The translations under genes were made by a program, and so were the position numbers. This document shows, piece after piece, positions 33,531-43,790 of a stretch of DNA of 64,000 nt. The first letter of the stretch is position 1, and the number at the start of each line of letters is the position of its first letter. This stretch comes from Epiperipatus broadwayi (Eukaryota > Onychophora > Udeonychophora > Euonychophora > Peripatidae), in assembly GCA_028023455.1 (NCBI GenBank), contig JAQFVV010001034.1, positions 1 through 64,000 on the forward strand, written 5' to 3'. The notes beneath the pieces are model-generated. The model had not been told where the DNA came from and did no database searches. It saw nothing but the letters and a program-made list of their open reading frames with translations.

Positions 33531-34499
33531 CACAGGCTGTTAAAAACAGTGCAAACTTTCCATACAGTAGTGTCACCAAGTGCAAGCCCCAGTAATCAAT
33601 GGATTATTGTACGGAAAGTTTGCTGCTGCTATTAACAGTCTGTTTAAACATGGATGAAGTGTTGATCACATGATGCTTTGATGGTTTTATACCAATCCAG
33701 CCTATGAGATAATGATGACTGGGGTTTTTGAAAAACCAAAAACACCAAAATGTATTGATGCTGAACTGAGTTCAGATTTATATGATTATATAAACAAATG
33801 GGCTTGAGCTCCTAGCTTTATAGTTAACTAAATAAGTAAAAGAGGGTTGCTGGAGCATTAGATCCTAAGATCTAAGTGCAGTGCTCTCAAATACAAGGCT
33901 CCTCACCGATGAAAGCCACAAGCTAGAAACTAGTCTGGGATATTGGATGAGTTGCCACTATACAGGGAGTTTATGCACAAACCTTCATGCTTCTATTAAT
34001 TATTGGGGCTTGCACCTGCTAGCACTACTTGTATGGAAAGTTTGTTACTATTATTAACAACCTATGTAAACATGTGAAATGCTGATCACATGATGTTTTT
34101 ATGGTTTTATACATATCCTATATATGGGTTGATGGGGATTAGTTTTTTTAAAAACTAATGACACCAAAATGTATAGATGCCGAGCCGAGTTCAGATCTAT
34201 ATGACTATACAAGCAAATGAACTTGGATTGAAAATATTCTGTTTTCATCTTTAGCGCACAGTTTTATAGTTAACTAAATAGGTAAAGGTCATTGCTGGTG
34301 GGTTGCATTGGATCTTAAGATCTAGCTGCAGTGCTCTCAAATCCAAGGCTCCTCACTGATGAAAATCACAAGCTAGAAACTAGTCTGGGAATATCGGATG
34401 AGTAAGCACTAGATAGGGATTTTATTCTGCACAAAGCTTCTTGCATCCATTGATTACTGGGGCTTGCACTTAGTGGCACTACTGTATGGAGAGTTTGCT
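33531..34499. repeat. FB1 cluster with ~430-bp tandem duplication
   Basis: A short FB1 hairpin (33531-33651) is followed by two direct, diverged copies of about 0.4 kb (33640-34045 and 34046-34499). Each runs from AAACATG and a TGATCACATGATG motif through TTTATAGTTAACTAAATA and GATCTAAGTGCAG (or its variant) to the arm end at the CTGTATGGA border. They seem to include the FB1 internal region that other copies lack. Confidence 0.7.
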
Positions 34500-35793
34500 A
34501 TGTTGAGGACATGTACAAGGGTGGTTAAAGAGATGGGGATTAAATTTAGTGAAGAAAAATCAAATATAATGATGGTTAATACTGGGGAAAGAGAGGATGT
34601 AGTTTTTTTATTGGGGGATATAAAGTTAAGTGTGGTGGATAGATATAGGTATTTGGGAATCATCTTATGTAATCAAGGAAATTGCTTGGTTGAATGGGAG
34701 AAAAAATTGGTAAATGAAGCAAAGAAAAGAAAAGGTTTGGTAAAGAAACTAACAGTATTTTCATATAATAAATATGATGTAGCTAGAATTGTATGGAAGG
34801 GAGTTGCAGTAGCAGGGTTAACATATGGTAATGATGCATTATATGTTAGTAAAAGGATTTTAGATTATTTAGAGAAAGTACAAAGGGAAGTAGGAAGACA
34901 TGCATTAGATGCAGAGATGTGGACAGCAAAGGAGGCAATTCAAGGAGAAATGGAACGGTCAAGTTTCTATATGAGAGATGCAAAAAGTAAAATGAAAATG
35001 TTTGGTAGGTTGCAGTTTATGGATAGTAAAAGAATAGCCAAAATAGTGTTTAATTGGGTTATGAATAAAGGGCAGGTAACAAGATGGGTGAGAAAGGTAA
35101 TGCGGTATGCAAAAGATTTGGATAAAGAATTTATATCAGTATACTTGTATAAAAGGTGGGATGATTGTGTTAGGAGGATTGTAGAGTGTTATAGTGGTAA
35201 GGAATGGGATAAAAGAATAGAAGCATTAATAAAAAATAGGGAGTTGGAGAGATGGAGAAGTAATATGGAGGGTAAGAAGAGTTTAAATATATATAGAAGT
35301 AAACGGAATATTGGAAGCGAGTTAATTTATGATAATAGTAAGGAAAGTAGTTTATTGTTTAAGGCTTGAACGGGATCTTTAGCAACAGGAGAATATACAT
35401 GTAAATGGAAAACTATGGGTGATTTAGCGTGCAAATTGTGTAAAGAAGGTATAGAAAATATTAGGCATCTGTTGATTGAATGTAAATGCTTGTAAGCAGA
35501 AAGGGTACAGATAATGAAGATATGGGAGAATAGGTATGAACAAAGTGACAATACAGAAAGTGAGTTAGTAGTATTTATGCTGGGTTTGCGAAAAGATAAG
35601 GGGGATTTAGATTTAAAGGCCATAGAGTTGCCGAAGATTATGTTGTGGAAATGGGATGGGGCAGAATATGGGAAGACTTAGAGTGGGGAATGGAAAATAA
35701 AGTGACTAACAGGTTTATCTGGGCATAGTTGCTGAGATATTCTTGACTTCGTTTAAGGAGAAGCCAAATACATCACATCACATCACATACTGT
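34500..35793 (+). mobile_element. 5'-truncated LINE with (CATCA)n 3' tail, copy 1
   Basis: Homologous at high identity to the minus-strand copy at 45385-47342. The first LINE bases abut the FB1 border at 34499/34500. The 3' end has a short UTR with CTGGGCATAGTTGCTGAGAT, then GGAGAAGCC and a (CATCA)n tail at 35771-35788, immediately followed by a 15-bp repeat also found at 33491-33505. The tail is simple-sequence rather than poly(A). Confidence 0.88.
34508..35681 (+). pseudogene. LINE ORF2 C-terminal half (RT thumb, zinc finger)
   Basis: The continuous frame 34464-35369 (301 codons, its first 12 or so from FB1) covers the region after the catalytic RT box: KEMGIKFSEEKSN (motif D region), RYLGIIL, a thumb with GLTYGNDALY, and WVMNKGQVTRWVR. 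It is closed by TGA at 35367-35369 where the other copy has CGA (Arg). Reading on, a second stop (TAA) occurs at about 35494. A zinc-finger-like C-x2-C-x8-H-x4-C (CKLC...HLLIEC) follows at 35434-35486, as in the intact copy. The catalytic core is missing because of 5' truncation. Confidence 0.85.
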
Positions 35794-35808
35794 TATATAG
35801 AACTTTAT
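35794..35808 (+). repeat. 15-bp direct repeat, right copy
   Basis: Exact copy of 33491-33505. See the composite-insertion observation. Confidence 0.6.
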
Positions 35809-37085
35809 TATTGGGCATGTATTAGGTGCACATGCCTTACTAATGAGTATTTGTTAAACAATTAGCATTGTAGACATAATGAATTCATCATGGGGAATAA
35901 ATTAATTTTGTGATGATTATGCTGCTATATTTTGAAAGTTAAGGCTAGCGTTTGCAATAAATTCAAATCGTCATATGAGTCTTAGGCTAACCAGTAGAGA
36001 GATGGTATAAGGAAGAAAAAAGTATCGATAATTTCCTTTAATATCGATACATAATAGACAAGTTATGTATATATATATTCAATTATCGATAAACCAGAAA
36101 TAATTAGTGCTGATTTTGTGATAGATGGTCTTTTGATTAAGTAAATTCTGTTTGTCTGTAAAGTCATTTCATTTCCATTAAAAATTTACTATATAATATG
36201 TGTTTTAAAATACTTTCACCCACCTTCTATCGTTACAATATATATATTAGTCAAATCATTTTATATTGTTCCTAAGACTGCCTGCTATTCATCTTGTAAG
36301 TTATCGAACAAATATGATACTTTAGTCCCACCACTTATGATATAATGATATTTTTTTCTCATAAAATGAGCAGGTCGACATCTATATGTGATGGTAAATA
36401 AATGAATGATTGTAAACTCTTTAAACTCTTTTAAAATATTATTTTCTAGATTTGATAAAAATATATTTTTATTTATTTAAATGAATGTGAAAGAAAAATG
36501 GGAAGTTTTTTTACTTTAATCTTGTATTTAAAAAAAAAAGTTAAGCTAATGGATTTTTTAAAATATATATATAAGGTTATTGATAAAACATGTTTATCTT
36601 ATATAAATGTTGGTTTTAAATCTTTTTTTAATTGTAATTAATTTTCTACTAAAGTATATCTTTAAAAATGTTAATTAGAAAATGTTTCGATAAAAATTGA
36701 ATTAATTGTTCACCATATTTTCTAAGTAATTAGAGGGTGACATTAAGTGATGTTATGTGTTGACGGGTCAATTATTTTATTTCGAAATGAGCAATATTAC
36801 AAAAAAAAATGCAAGTTTTAAGTTACTCAGTATCAAGAGTTTTAAATGTTTCTTATCTGAACTTGTATTAAGAAAGCTAGTTACAAGTCAGCCTTTGAAG
36901 CAGGACTACTGTTTGTAAATGTGGGTGGTTGTGCCCGCACAGACGCCTCATCAAGGGGGGGGGGCACATGTCATGATAGATAATACAATTTATATGAAAA
37001 TGGTTTAGATTTCCAAATCATTCTTTCCTCAGAAACATTTTCTGACTTTCATTTAAATATGTGAGAATTACTTTTTTACTAGTCC
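35809..37085. other. AT-rich stretch with a TATCGATA cluster
   Basis: No coding frame. Contains three TATCGATA motifs (36023-36030, 36042-36049, 36084-36091), a (TA)n stretch near 36069 and a G10 run at 36955-36964. No promoter elements that I can pair with a gene. Confidence 0.5.
36023..36091. promoter_or_regulatory. cluster of three TATCGATA motifs
   Basis: Perfect 8-bp palindrome at 36023, 36042 and 36084. In Drosophila this is the DRE core bound by DREF and BEAF-32. There is no adjacent gene, so function here is speculative. Confidence 0.3.
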
Positions 37086-37089
37086 TGTG

Positions 37090-38280
37090 ACAATTGCTCA
37101 AAATATTACAATCATCATCATCGTCATTGGTTGTCAATCCTCTGCAGATTGAAGGTCTCTCCAAGTTCAGTCCATCTTCTCCAATCTCTAGCCTTCCTTC
37201 TCCACATCATCCCTGCACATGTCCCTATTTTGTCCATCCATCTCACATGTGGTCTCTTTCTGGGTCTTACAATGTCTTGGAATCCAGTTTAATATTTCAG
37301 CTGTCCATCTATTATTTTTTCTAGCAATATGTTCAGCCCACCTCCACTTCAGTCTTTTAATTCTTTCAATAATGTCAGTAACACCTGTTTGTTCTCTTAT
37401 CCATGTATTAAGTTTTTGATCTTTTCTTGTTATTTGTAACACGCATCTCTCATACTGGTCTGAAGTCTCTGTATTGTTCTTCTATTATGTTTCAAGTCTC
37501 AGATCCATAAGTAAGAATTGATAAAACACATTTATTAAAAAACTTCCTCTTCAAACACATAGGCATATTTCCTTTTAATATGAAGTTATTTTACCAAAAG
37601 TACTCTAATCAAGTTTAATTCTCTGATTAATTTCATCCATTATGTTTGCATTTGTAGTAATAATCTGACCAAGGTATTTATAGTTGTTAACTTCTTCTAA
37701 CTCATCATCATCAATCTTTATTTTCATTTTTTGAGAAAATCCATTGAGCATTACTTTATTTAACATTTACCTTTAGTCCTATTTTTTTTACTTTCATCTG
37801 ATAACTCCTGCATCATTTCCTGAAGCTCTGAAGCATTACTTCAAATACAACTACATCATCTGCAAATATAAATGACTCAAATAATCTCCATTAAATTTTA
37901 TTACTTTAGTTTCCCATTTTAATCAACAAAATACTTCTTGCAGCACTGCTGTAAAAAGTTTTAGAAAAATGGAGTCATCCTGTCTTACCCTTCTCAATGT
38001 TAATTTTACTAGTATCATTATATAATCTAATTGTTGCTGATGCATTTTTATAAATATTCTTTAGAATATTGCAATATCCTGAGTCCAATGCTTTAATCAC
38101 TGAAGAAATTTTTATAGAATCAAATGTCTTTTTCATAATCTACAAATCCAATGCATAATGGCAACTCACATTCATTGATCTTTTCTATAACTTCTTTCAA
38201 TACTTGGATATGAGCCACTGCTCCAAAACTACTCTTAAATCCAGCTTGTTCAAAATATATTACATTTTATATACTCTACC
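37090..38280 (-). pseudogene. RTE-like LINE reverse transcriptase, frameshifted
   Basis: On the minus strand, from 38275 leftwards in shifting frames, one reads EQAGFKS (motif 2a-like), CIGFVDYEK and TFDSI (motif A with its Asp, about 38140-38115), and FADDVVVF (catalytic box, about 37870-37847). YKYLGQIIT and YGSET are near 37690 and 37500. The frame at 37188-37442 gives RTNTWIREQTGVTDIIERIK-like C-terminal sequence (TGVTD, KWRWAEH, NRWTAEIL). The 3' end has a (GAT)n-like segment at about 37108-37125. It is the most complete RTE-like copy for the RT core but has many stops. The endonuclease is missing. Confidence 0.75.
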
Positions 38281-38345
38281 ACAGTATTAAACTGAATTGT
38301 GTGAATGTGTTTTAGAATTGTTCATTCACAAGAGTTTATACTACT

Positions 38346-38781
38346 AAACAGAGCAAAACTCTCCATACAGTATTGCCACCTGTGCTAAACAGAGTAATCA
38401 ATGGATGCCAGAAGGCTTGTGCATAAAATCCCTATCTAATGCCTACTCATCCAGTATCCCCAGGCTAGTTTCTGGCTTGTGGCCTTCGTCAGTGAGGAGC
38501 TTTGGATCTGAGATTGAAAATATTTTTTGTGTTTTCAATTTCATTCTCATAGTTTAGTAGTTAAGTAGAGATAAAAGGTGGTTGCGTTAGATCCTAAGAT
38601 CTAGATGCGGTGCTCTCAGATCCAAAGCTCCTCACTGACGAAGGCCACAAGCCAGAAACTAGTCTGGGGATATTGGATGAGTAGGCATTAGATAGGGATT
38701 TTATGCACAAGCCTTCTGGCATCCATTGATTACTCTGTTTAGCACAGGTGGCAATACTGTATGGAGAGTTTTGCTCTGTTT
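38346..38781. mobile_element. complete FB1 foldback, 168-bp arms, 2 mismatches
   Basis: Arms 38346-38513 and 38614-38781 surround a 100-nt loop. Only two arm positions differ, both G opposite T, which would be wobble pairs in plus-strand RNA. The ends are AAACAGAGCAAAACTCTCC and its inverse. No ORF. The high arm identity means recent formation or ongoing arm conversion. Confidence 0.9.
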
Positions 38782-38799
38782 ATCAACAATTAATGTGCT

Positions 38800-39065
38800 A
38801 GTATAGAAAATGTGATCATGTGAAGTTTATACTACTGTTATTAAAATTGCTATAGCAATCAATTCCTTTCAAAGAAATAGCTTTTTTTAAATATGCTAAT
38901 TTGTATAAAAATGATACATTACTATTAATAATTTATTTAAAAATAAACTCATTTAAAAAATATTGCTTCATAATAATTAAGATAATTCTATAGTATGTTG
39001 GTTGTTAATCTTATAGTAGGTAATTAGATTTATCATTTAATAAATACTATGATCATCTATTAGTA
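38800..39065. other. AT-rich stretch
   Basis: Nothing recognised except a TGATCATGTGA motif near 38812 that belongs to the outer FB1 border. Confidence 0.5.
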
Positions 39066-39243
39066 ATTTTTATTAGTTATTCATTAGACTAGAGATTTTC
39101 TATTTAATGAATAATATTTCTGTAGTGTAATTTTCAGTACATCACTCTCACCAAGATAGAGACTAGTTTCTATTTTCTTTTAATACCTTATTGAAATAGT
39201 TAAGGCTTTACTTCATTAGCATTTGAAATCAATTAATATATAC

Positions 39244-39480
39244 ATGTGCTCTTTGCACAGATAATGAAGCTATTATACATAAGTAAAATTATCAAAAATT
39301 ACCGCCAAGTGCTTTCAAGACAGTTTATAGTCCCATATTCATGGCTACTTGTGTTTAGTTCTTAACTAAACACAAATAGCCATGAATATGGGACTATAAA
39401 CTGTCCTGAAAGTGCTTGGCGGTAACTTTTGATAATTTTACTTACGTATAATAGCTTCATTATCTGTGCAAAGAGCACAT
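39244..39480. repeat. 117-bp-arm palindrome with 3-nt loop
   Basis: Arms 39244-39360 and 39364-39480 flank CTT. There are four mismatches in 117 positions, all transitions, and each would be G-U in an RNA copied from the plus strand (minus-sense RNA) but C-A in plus-sense RNA. No coding content. It would form a very stable hairpin or cruciform. Confidence 0.92.
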
Positions 39481-39544
39481 ATATATATATATTATTTAAT
39501 ACCTTATGGAAGGATGTAATTATAAGACATATGAAAAAGATGTA

Positions 39545-39720
39545 AGACCCCCAAAATGCACATTTCATGCTGAACCAGCATATCAGCTGGCCCAGATTAT
39601 AATCTCTTACATATATCTATCATTGTTCAGTGTACATCAATTACTACAGTTTAATTGATATGTCAAAATTACTGCCCTCACAATTTTGACACAAAGCACT
39701 TGATGGAAATATATTAATAA
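39545..39720 (-). repeat. repeat R1, copy 4
   Basis: Minus orientation: CATTTCATGCTGAACCAG at 39563-39580 is the inverse of the diagnostic R1 string. Confidence 0.65.
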
Positions 39721-39799
39721 TTTTTATTGATGAGGGTGGTGCTGAAAATTACACTGCAAAAATATTCATTAAATAGAAAATCTCTAGTCTAATGAATGA

Positions 39800-40110
39800 C
39801 TAATAAAATTTATTAACGTACTTCCATCAAGTGGTTTGTGTTAATGTTGTGACAGAAATAAGCTTGACATATCAGTTAAACTATAGTAATTGTATATCTA
39901 TGTATACTGAACAATGATAAAAATATGTGCAATTGATGGTGATTGGGGCCAACTGATGAGTGCTGGTTCAGTATGAAATATGCATCTTAGGGATCATACA
40001 TCTGTTTCATGTCTTTGTCATATGTTTATGATTACATCATTCCATAAAATGTTAAAAGTGGATAGAAACCAATCCCTACCTTGCGTGAGAGTAATGTACT
40101 GAAAATTACA
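39800..40110 (+). repeat. repeat R1, copy 5
   Basis: Contains GCTGGTTCAGTATGAAAT (39962-39979), CTATAGTAATTG (39879-39890) and the 3' segment AAAAGTGGATAGAAACCAAT also seen at 32135. Followed by a weakly tRNA-like stretch (40150-40200). Confidence 0.65.
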
Positions 40111-40570
40111 CTACAGAAATATTACCATTATCACCTCTTTGATGTAGCATAGGGCTAAGGTGTTAGATTCTGTAATGTGGGATCCTGCAATCAATTCTCA
40201 TTCTCTTTCACACAATAAAGTCATTTTTTAATATAGTTTTTTTTCTTTATAATATCGATATTATCTCTTTTGTTTAATACCGATATTATTTTTTTACTAA
40301 TCTGCTTTTCTTTGGATGTGGACCATCATGGGGCTGGCTACCTAGGTAAAGGCTCACAATAATTGATCCATAATATTACTCAAATTTATCCAAAATTGCC
40401 GATTTAACTGCACTGCAGTTCAAATTCAAGCAAAACAGAATGAGTAAAAGCGTAATTTTTAAAAACAATATATGACAATATTTTAATCCTTAACCTATTT
40501 CAGTATATCAATATTATTATTTAATGCCATTTTGTTGAATGTAATAACTATATAACATACTCATTATACG
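40111..40570. other. AT-rich stretch without recognised features
   Basis: Apart from an ATATCGATAT motif near 40253 and a faint tRNA-like string at 40150-40200, nothing supported. Confidence 0.45.
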
Positions 40571-40584
40571 TATTTCCACACACA

Positions 40585-40735
40585 GCAAGCTAGAAAAATC
40601 AATGGATGCCAGAAGGCTGTGCATAAAATTCCCATCTAATGCCTACTCATCCAATATCGCCAGACTAGTTTCTGGCTTGTATAACAACAGTTATACACAA
40701 GCATAAGAAGTGGTGGTCATGTGATGTTTATTAAC
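40585..40735 (+). repeat. FB1 single-arm remnant
   Basis: CAATGGATGCCAGAAGGC to TAGTTTCTGGCTTGTA, then a direct jump to the outer border AAGTGGTGGTCATGTGATG. Internal deletion derivative. Confidence 0.75.
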
Positions 40736-40739
40736 TATA

Positions 40740-41860
40740 TAACATAGTTTGAAAGGTCTTCTAAATGGTTGCACTATCGGGAAAGTGCATAAAATATTCA
40801 TTATCTAGTCGGACAAACGAAACCCTTAATTTTTTTATATAATTATTAAACATCATCAAACAGAATAAAATGCAAGATATGATAATGGCTTCTAAAAAAT
40901 TTATCAAATAAACAATGTATGAACATTTGAAATGTTGGATTGTGTACATATGTAATAAAGTATCAACTGTATACTGCAAATGGGTTAGTAATAGTACAAT
41001 AATAAACAAAAAAATAAATAATAATGTAAATATTTTATTATTGAATTAATATAACTTTATTAATAGAAAAACATAAACAAGTCATGCGTGAGAGATTCGG
41101 AATTAAACTAAAAGTAATTAATAGATTTTGAAACATGCAAGAACTATTTTTTAACAAATTAATTGATATGCAGTTAAGTTGATCTGAATTACTGCTAATG
41201 GAATTTAAGAATTGCACCAGCCTTGATGTATATATTGCCTTCAGAAAGGGTAATGACGACATGTTGATATATAAGAAATTGGTCAACTGTGAGTAAATGA
41301 GCCATATAGTCTCTATAGGTCACCCTGACTCTATATTTTTAGCAAGCCCAGCAGAACACATAGATTGCAAAGGACTTCATTGAAAGTAGAATTACTTATA
41401 TATATATTTAAATAAGTGAATTATTTTATATAGCACGATGTTTATATTGTAACCGGACTGACCTACCAACTCCTCTCTCGGCTTATTTTATTTCCTGATG
41501 AGCATATTGTAGAATGGAAATAAAGATTGACATTATCCAATGTCTACCTTACTCCCCTTCAACAATATTTCCTGCTCATCAGAGGATGTAGCATTAAAGA
41601 GACTGGAAACATCTAGAAAATTTGTTTGTTTGGTTTCCCAAATGGCACCACTAGAGTTCCAGCTACCACAACATTACTTATTTTCTCAGATCTGGTTATG
41701 CCGAACATAGCTCAGGAGGCATGAGATTCCTGTGAACAAGTGCAATGAATTACAAGTGATGTGGAATGAAACTGACAGATAGCTTGTTTTATGTAACAAT
41801 ATTTATTTACATAACAATATATGAATAATAAGTCCTCCAAAGTTATTTTGGTTAATCCAC
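40740..41860. other. stretch without recognised features
   Basis: Between 41440 and 41780 the composition is more mixed, with GCCCAGCAGAACAC and GCACCACTAGAGTTCC strings, but frames are short and I recognise no family. CCTGATGAGCATATTG and a partly inverse AATATTTCCTGCTCATCAG (41567) suggest a small degenerate inverted repeat. Confidence 0.4.
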
Positions 41861-41869
41861 TTCTTCACT

Positions 41870-42015
41870 GACAGCAGAAGTCTATTGATTGTAACTTGAG
41901 GTGGTACTTGGTTAATAATATAGTTATTTACTAATAACAAAAGTTTATTGATAGTCACTTGAGGCGGTACTTGGTTAATAATCCAACAAAAGTTTATTAA
42001 TAGTTCATATTTCAA
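41870..42015. repeat. ~70-bp tandem duplication
   Basis: ACTTGAGGTGGTACTTGGTT and ACTTGAGGCGGTACTTGGTT start the two units (41893 and 41956), each preceded by AGTTTATTGAT-like sequence. A third, partial unit begins near 41987. Confidence 0.8.
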
Positions 42016-42227
42016 ACAGTCCACATTTGTGTTCATATTTTCCTATATGCACATCTATACTCCTAGGCTAGCTTGATTTATGTTTAATCACTTATTAATC
42101 TTCACTAATATATATATATCAGGTATGTCCATTAATCCTTGAGTCAGGTATATGGATGTAGATTCAAGTCATTCATTTATATCAAAGTATCACTATTTAA
42201 TTCAGGTTTGTAGATTTATGGTATCTA

Positions 42228-42600
42228 AACATCAATAGAATCAGGTTACTAATTCACTTAATCAACTTGGGTATGTAGAAGCATTCAGGTATATAAAACA
42301 ATAGTATATAAACATTAATAGAAGTGCGTTTATTAATTCCCTTAATCAACTTGGGTATGTAGAAGCTTTCAGATATATAGACATTAAACATTAATAGAAG
42401 CGTGTTTACTAATCCCCTTAATCAACTTGGGTATGTAGAAGCATTCAGGTATATAGACATATAGTATATAAACATTAATAGAAGCGTGTTTACTAATTCC
42501 CTTAATCAACTTGGGTACGTAGAAGCATTCAGTTATATAGACATATAGTGTATAAACATCAATAGAAGCATTTATAATTCATTCAGGTATATAGACATAT
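42228..42600 (+). repeat. 84-bp minisatellite, about 4.5 units
   Basis: Units start at 42228, 42311, 42387, 42471 and 42555 (83, 76, 84, 84 bp, then a partial). The core is CTTAATCAACTTGGGTATGT, with AGAAGCATTCAGGTATATAG following. It is flanked by further degenerate relatives upstream (42120-42228) and downstream (to about 42670). Confidence 0.9.
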
Positions 42601-42670
42601 ATTATACTTATACGCATTTCTAACGCATTCATGGATGGAGACATATAATATATAACCATTTCCAATTCAT

Positions 42671-43125
42671 GCAGGTATGTTTATTTTAAATCAATCCTGA
42701 TGACATAAATATATTTACTTTTCCAGGTTCGCAAAAATACATACAGTATTTAATTTTGTAAAATAAATGATATTCCTCTAATTACTAGTAAATTCAGATA
42801 TATACGTGTGTATAGCCAATATTTGTTTGACAGGTACTTGATTAATTAATTATCAAAGAAATTTAAACTATCGAATCATTTTTTCTTTTACTTTTTTTTT
42901 TTTTTTATTAAGGAAAAAAAAAATGCAGGTGACTGATCACCCACTACATAATGTAAATACATTTGTTTAAAAGGAATCTTTAGATCATACTACAGTCAAT
43001 AATCCTAGTCTTCTCCATTGATTCATAAGAGTCTTTGAATTGCCAAGTTCTTTAATTCACAGATCCTTAAAACTTCATCTATGTTGCCATGTCTTTGTAT
43101 AAACCGCATTTATGGAATTCATACT
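42671..43125. other. AT-rich stretch
   Basis: No feature apart from T- and A-runs near 42890-42925. This is 3' of the ORF1-like frames on the minus strand and may be their untranslated region. Confidence 0.4.
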
Positions 43126-43790
43126 TTAATCCGTTTCTGAATTTCTATTGCTTTCCTGTTCGGAGTTTTCTTCAAAATTTTCCTCTTGTGAGCTTATTTC
43201 TTCATCATCTGTGATTTCTTCTGTTTCATCAGTACACACAGGACTAGTACTAATTTGTTGCTGCATTTCCTTTGGATAGCCATCTACTTCCTCGCTTCCA
43301 GAACTGTCACTATGAGCCTCATCGCTCCATTGCTCTTCTACATTATCAAGTTCTTCGACTGGATTATCAGACTTTTCTACGATACCCTGCACTACTTCAC
43401 CTTGCCTGCTTCCAGACCTGTCACTACAAGTCTCATCATTCCATTGCTCTTCTATGTTATTGATTTTTTCCTCTGGATTATCTGCCTCTTCTGAAATTAT
43501 CTGCCCTACTTCGCTGTTGCTACATACATGCCCCTTCCAAAAAAGACATGCCCCTTTAGATTCAACAATACATTTGAAGATCATGGGATGAGCTAAAATA
43601 TCACGTTCCATTACCTCTGAGTCATTGACTATCTGACCTTCTGATTCAGTTTCCATCTCATCCCCTGACTCCTGTTGAGCAATCTTCTTCTGTCTTCTTT
43701 TCCTTTTTTTCCTTTCTCCTTGAGAGACCCTCAGTTTTCTTTTTTTGCTTACCACACAGCTCGATGTTTGAGCCCACAACACTATGCTCA
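43126..43790 (-). pseudogene. LINE ORF1 acidic C-terminus (frameshifted continuation)
   Basis: A 237-codon frame that takes over from the zinc-knuckle frame in the lysine-rich overlap at about 43730-43839. It is strongly acidic and serine-rich after a basic patch (KKRKLRVSQGERKKRKRRQ). Two tandem copies of a roughly 35-residue unit, each with DNP-E-E...N-x-E-E-Q-W and CSDRSGS or HSDSSGS, are visible. The tail (NFEENSEQESNRNSETD) ends the protein. Function unknown; probably the C-terminal region of the Gag-like ORF1. The shift lies near an A7 tract around 43746 (sense). Confidence 0.65.

Larger units (their letters stand above)
39066..39810. repeat. large nested inverted repeat
   Basis: The outer arms 39066-39153 and 39727-39810 are inverse complements (ACTAGAGATTTTCTATTTAA and inverse). 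Inside lies the near-perfect palindrome 39244-39480 and a minus-oriented R1 copy (39545-39720). A plus-oriented R1 copy follows at 39800-40110, so R1 itself is inverted here. Confidence 0.8.

Noticed and set aside
39362-39568. 68-codon minus-strand frame
   Set aside because: Lies within one arm of the palindrome and an R1 copy; no coding signature.
41803-42036. Minus-strand frame with repeated NQVPPQVTIN
   Set aside because: The repetition is explained by the ~70-bp DNA tandem duplication; no evidence of translation.
43255-43494. Plus-strand frames with apparent internal repeats
   Set aside because: Antisense to the acidic tandem repeat of ORF1.
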